Shown here piece by piece: positions 62,585 to 64,000 of a DNA stretch of 64,000 nt. Source of the DNA: Acidobacteriota bacterium. Lineage in GTDB: Bacteria > Acidobacteriota > Terriglobia > Terriglobales > Acidobacteriaceae. The stretch covers positions 52,842-116,841 of the forward strand of contig JAKAJO010000070.1 in assembly GCA_021813745.1 (NCBI GenBank), written 5' to 3'. How positions within the stretch are numbered: position 1 is the stretch's first letter; the number at the start of each line of letters is the position of its first letter. The notes below the pieces were generated by a model that was not told the DNA's origin, searched no databases, and was given only the letters and a program-made list of their open reading frames with translations. Both the position numbers and the translations under genes were made by a program.

Positions 62585-62722
62585 TTACTCGTCAGCTTCG
62601 TACGCGGCACCGTTCGTACGTTGAACCGCGTCAATGCTGTCGCCTGGCAAGCCCTGCTTCGCGCCCTGGATGATCGACCCAGCGGCAACTGTGTTGATGA
62701 TTGTCGGTGTTTCGTAGCGCAT
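62585..62722 (-). CDS. Candidate lasso-peptide precursor (45 aa)
   Basis: A 45-codon gene with an AGAGGACC site five bases before the ATG at 62722 and a TAA at 62585. The N-terminus reads M-R-Y-E-T-P-T-I-I, a close match to the Y-x-x-P-x-(L/I) leader motif that lasso precursors present to their B1/RRE protein. Two core cuts are possible. G20 with D28 gives a 9-residue ring G-A-K-Q-G-L-P-G-D, and the Tyr-to-core spacing equals that of known leaders; G24 with D31 gives an 8-residue ring G-L-P-G-D-S-I-D. The usual Thr at -2 is absent in both (Ile or Lys). The acidic tail ends A-Y-E-A-D-E, like astexin-type cores. It lies downstream of the cyclase gene on the same strand. Confidence 0.75.
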   Translation of the reverse strand: MRYETPTIINTVAAGSIIQGAKQGLPGDSIDAVQRTNGAAYEADE

Positions 62723-62817
62723 TTGGTCCTCTTTTCATGTTCGAATTTCCATCCACCGGTGACACCGCGCGCTGGTTTGCCGGGAATGGAGCCTGATCGT
62801 GACATGGCGCCTGGCTT

Positions 62818-64000
62818 CTACGCCGCAAGCCGCCTGGCTGTCACGGAAGTCTTGAGCCAGAGTTCAAACTGAATGGCCCTCATCATGGATTGCCATTCTG
62901 AGTTCTGGCCCGATTGAATCTGTTGGAGATGGGCAAGGAGAAACCGCTCATCGGCCAACAACAGCTTTCCGATCTCAGACCCGGTCAAAAGCGATCGAAT
63001 TTCCCTTGCCTGACTCCGAATCGCCGCCAACGGTCCGCGCATCACGTAGGCTTTTCTCGTCCTTTTGAGAACCTGTGCCGGGAGAATTCCCCTCAATGCT
63101 CTGCGCTGCAGCGAACGGCGCTCCCCAGGACGCAGCAACTGATTCGCGGGAACGCGAAGCAGAAAATCCGCAAGGTCTCGATCCAGGAATGGGTATCGGT
63201 ACTCAAACCGCGTGCATAGATAAGGAAAGTGTCCGGGCAGCGAGTCAATGATCGACCACCAGGATCGTGCTGCATCCCATGCGCTCGCGGTCGTTCCAGG
63301 CCGGTAGGCCAGGGGCGGTCTTTCCAACTGGCACTCGCGAACCAGTAGACGACCTTGTGAAGTGATCCAAGACGGAATCGCTCGCGGAGGATTCTCCGTC
63401 GGAAGAATCATTTCCACGCCGAACCGCACGGCATCCGCCATCGTATGGTAGATTGGCGTTCGCTTGGCCAGGCTCCAGGCAAACGCCTGCCGCAGAAGCG
63501 AGCCTGCCCTGCCCTCCAGGAAATAGTCCAGAAGCTCCGGCGCCGGGTTGGGAACCCCACCAAGCAGTTCATCTCCTCCGATGCCGGACAGGATCGCTCG
63601 GTATCCGCGATCACCAATCGCCGCTTCAAAGTCCGCTTCTCCCTGGGCCGACGCCGCGTCTGCTCCCGGCAACAGGTAAACCGACGACGATGGAGTGAAG
63701 CCGGGCTTTCGATTTGAGAGGTTGATGTGGATACCTCTCTTGCCGCGCCATGATTCCACTGCTTCGAAGTACGGCTTCTCGTTCCAGTCCGGCTCCGAGT
63801 CGTCAAACCGCGAAACCGTGTCGAGGAACTGATCATGCGATTGGCCTCGTGCGCGTCGGAGTGCATCCGACATGCAGACAATGGAACTCGAGTCCATACC
63901 TCCGCTGAGTTGAGCAATGACCGGAGATCCGTCACAGGTGCGGCGTTCGACCGACTGACGAAAGAGCAGGCGGAAGTGCTCTTCGTATTCCTCTTCGCTC
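62818..64000 (-). CDS. Lasso cyclase (asparagine-synthetase-like), C-terminal part, runs off window
   Basis: At least 394 codons; the start lies beyond the window. The visible part is the ATP-pyrophosphatase (asparagine synthetase B) domain: E-E-H-F-R-L-L-F-R-Q-S-V, the PP-loop S-G-G-M-D-S-S-S-I, S-G-I-G-G-D-E-L-L-G-G, and the C-terminal W-I-T-S-Q-G-R and Y-P-F-L-D-R-D-L-A-D-F segments. In lasso biosynthesis this enzyme adenylates the ring Asp/Glu side chain and closes the macrolactam. The gene next to it encodes a leader-like precursor, and the convergent genes encode an AtxE2-like isopeptidase with a receptor, so a lasso cyclase is far more likely than an ordinary asparagine synthetase. The GATase-like N-terminus would lie beyond 64000. 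Confidence 0.88.
   Translation of the reverse strand, partial: SEEEYEEHFRLLFRQSVERRTCDGSPVIAQLSGGMDSSSIVCMSDALRRARGQSHDQFLDTVSRFDDSEPDWNEKPYFEAVESWRGKRGIHINLSNRKPGFTPSSSVYLLPGADAASAQGEADFEAAIGDRGYRAILSGIGGDELLGGVPNPAPELLDYFLEGRAGSLLRQAFAWSLAKRTPIYHTMADAVRFGVEMILPTENPPRAIPSWITSQGRLLVRECQLERPPLAYRPGTTASAWDAARSWWSIIDSLPGHFPYLCTRFEYRYPFLDRDLADFLLRVPANQLLRPGERRSLQRRALRGILPAQVLKRTRKAYVMRGPLAAIRSQAREIRSLLTGSEIGKLLLADERFLLAHLQQIQSGQNSEWQSMMRAIQFELWLKTSVTARRLAA

Noticed and set aside
62515..62805. A 96-residue minus-strand frame overlapping the lasso precursor
   Set aside because: It is in another frame, has an Arg/Ser-rich composition and no ribosome binding site; the 45-codon frame has the leader motif and a good Shine-Dalgarno sequence.

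Overview
The window reads as chromosome plus mobile DNA of a soil-type Acidobacteriota (Acidobacteriaceae/Terriglobia-like) organism. The evidence is the mix of gene families: an ADOP-type duplicated orphan ABC permease coupled to a PadR regulator, an Oar-like TonB-dependent receptor with a carboxypeptidase-regulatory N-terminus, an S53 sedolisin, Kelch-repeat lipoproteins and Tat-exported Gfo/Idh/MocA oxidoreductases. No rRNA gene, intact tRNA gene or CRISPR array was seen.

Layout. (1) 1-4.9 kb: chromosomal sugar-metabolism genes (exported oxidoreductase, TIM-barrel isomerase), a SemiSWEET-like protein and a DUF481 outer-membrane-type protein. (2) 4.9-16.7 kb: an integrated island bounded by two 46-bp copies of the 3' half of a tRNA-Lys(CTT) gene. 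It carries a type III-like restriction-modification operon with extra unknown genes, an HUH replication initiator beside perfect palindromes, an excisionase-like HTH protein and a tyrosine integrase. (3) 17-20.9 kb: Kelch lipoprotein and S53 peptidase. (4) 21.5-24.5 kb: a SPARTA defence pair (short prokaryotic Argonaute plus TIR-APAZ), with one apparent single-base frameshift in TIR-APAZ. (5) 24.7-42.0 kb: a near-complete conjugation module (VirB2-B3-B4-B9-B10-B5-B6-B8-B11, SSB, RepB-like primase, accessory DNA-binding protein, VirD4-like coupling protein, MobF relaxase-helicase), with candidate oriT/operator repeats. (6) 42.3-43.6 kb: an IS3-family (IS407-like) element at a junction where both flanking genes are truncated. 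(7) 43.6-47.7 kb: a truncated ABC ATPase, an unknown helical protein, a TPR-glycosyltransferase and a GT-A glycosyltransferase. (8) 48.3-54.7 kb: ADOP permease/PadR, a decayed IS1182-like transposase, an AbiEii toxin remnant, and two paralogous XRE regulators that share a palindromic operator. (9) 54.8-64.0 kb: a lasso-peptide locus.

The lasso locus is the most interesting metabolic unit. It encodes an ECF sigma factor, a zinc-finger anti-sigma factor, a TonB-dependent receptor and an AtxE2-type lasso-peptide isopeptidase on the plus strand. These converge on a 45-codon candidate lasso precursor gene (62585-62722) and an asparagine-synthetase-like lasso cyclase that runs off the window. The arrangement suggests a make-export-reimport-hydrolyse cycle as in proteobacterial astexin-type loci. 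The B1/B2 leader-processing genes would have to lie beyond position 64000.

All assignments come from reading the sequence and from knowledge of the families; no database search was run.
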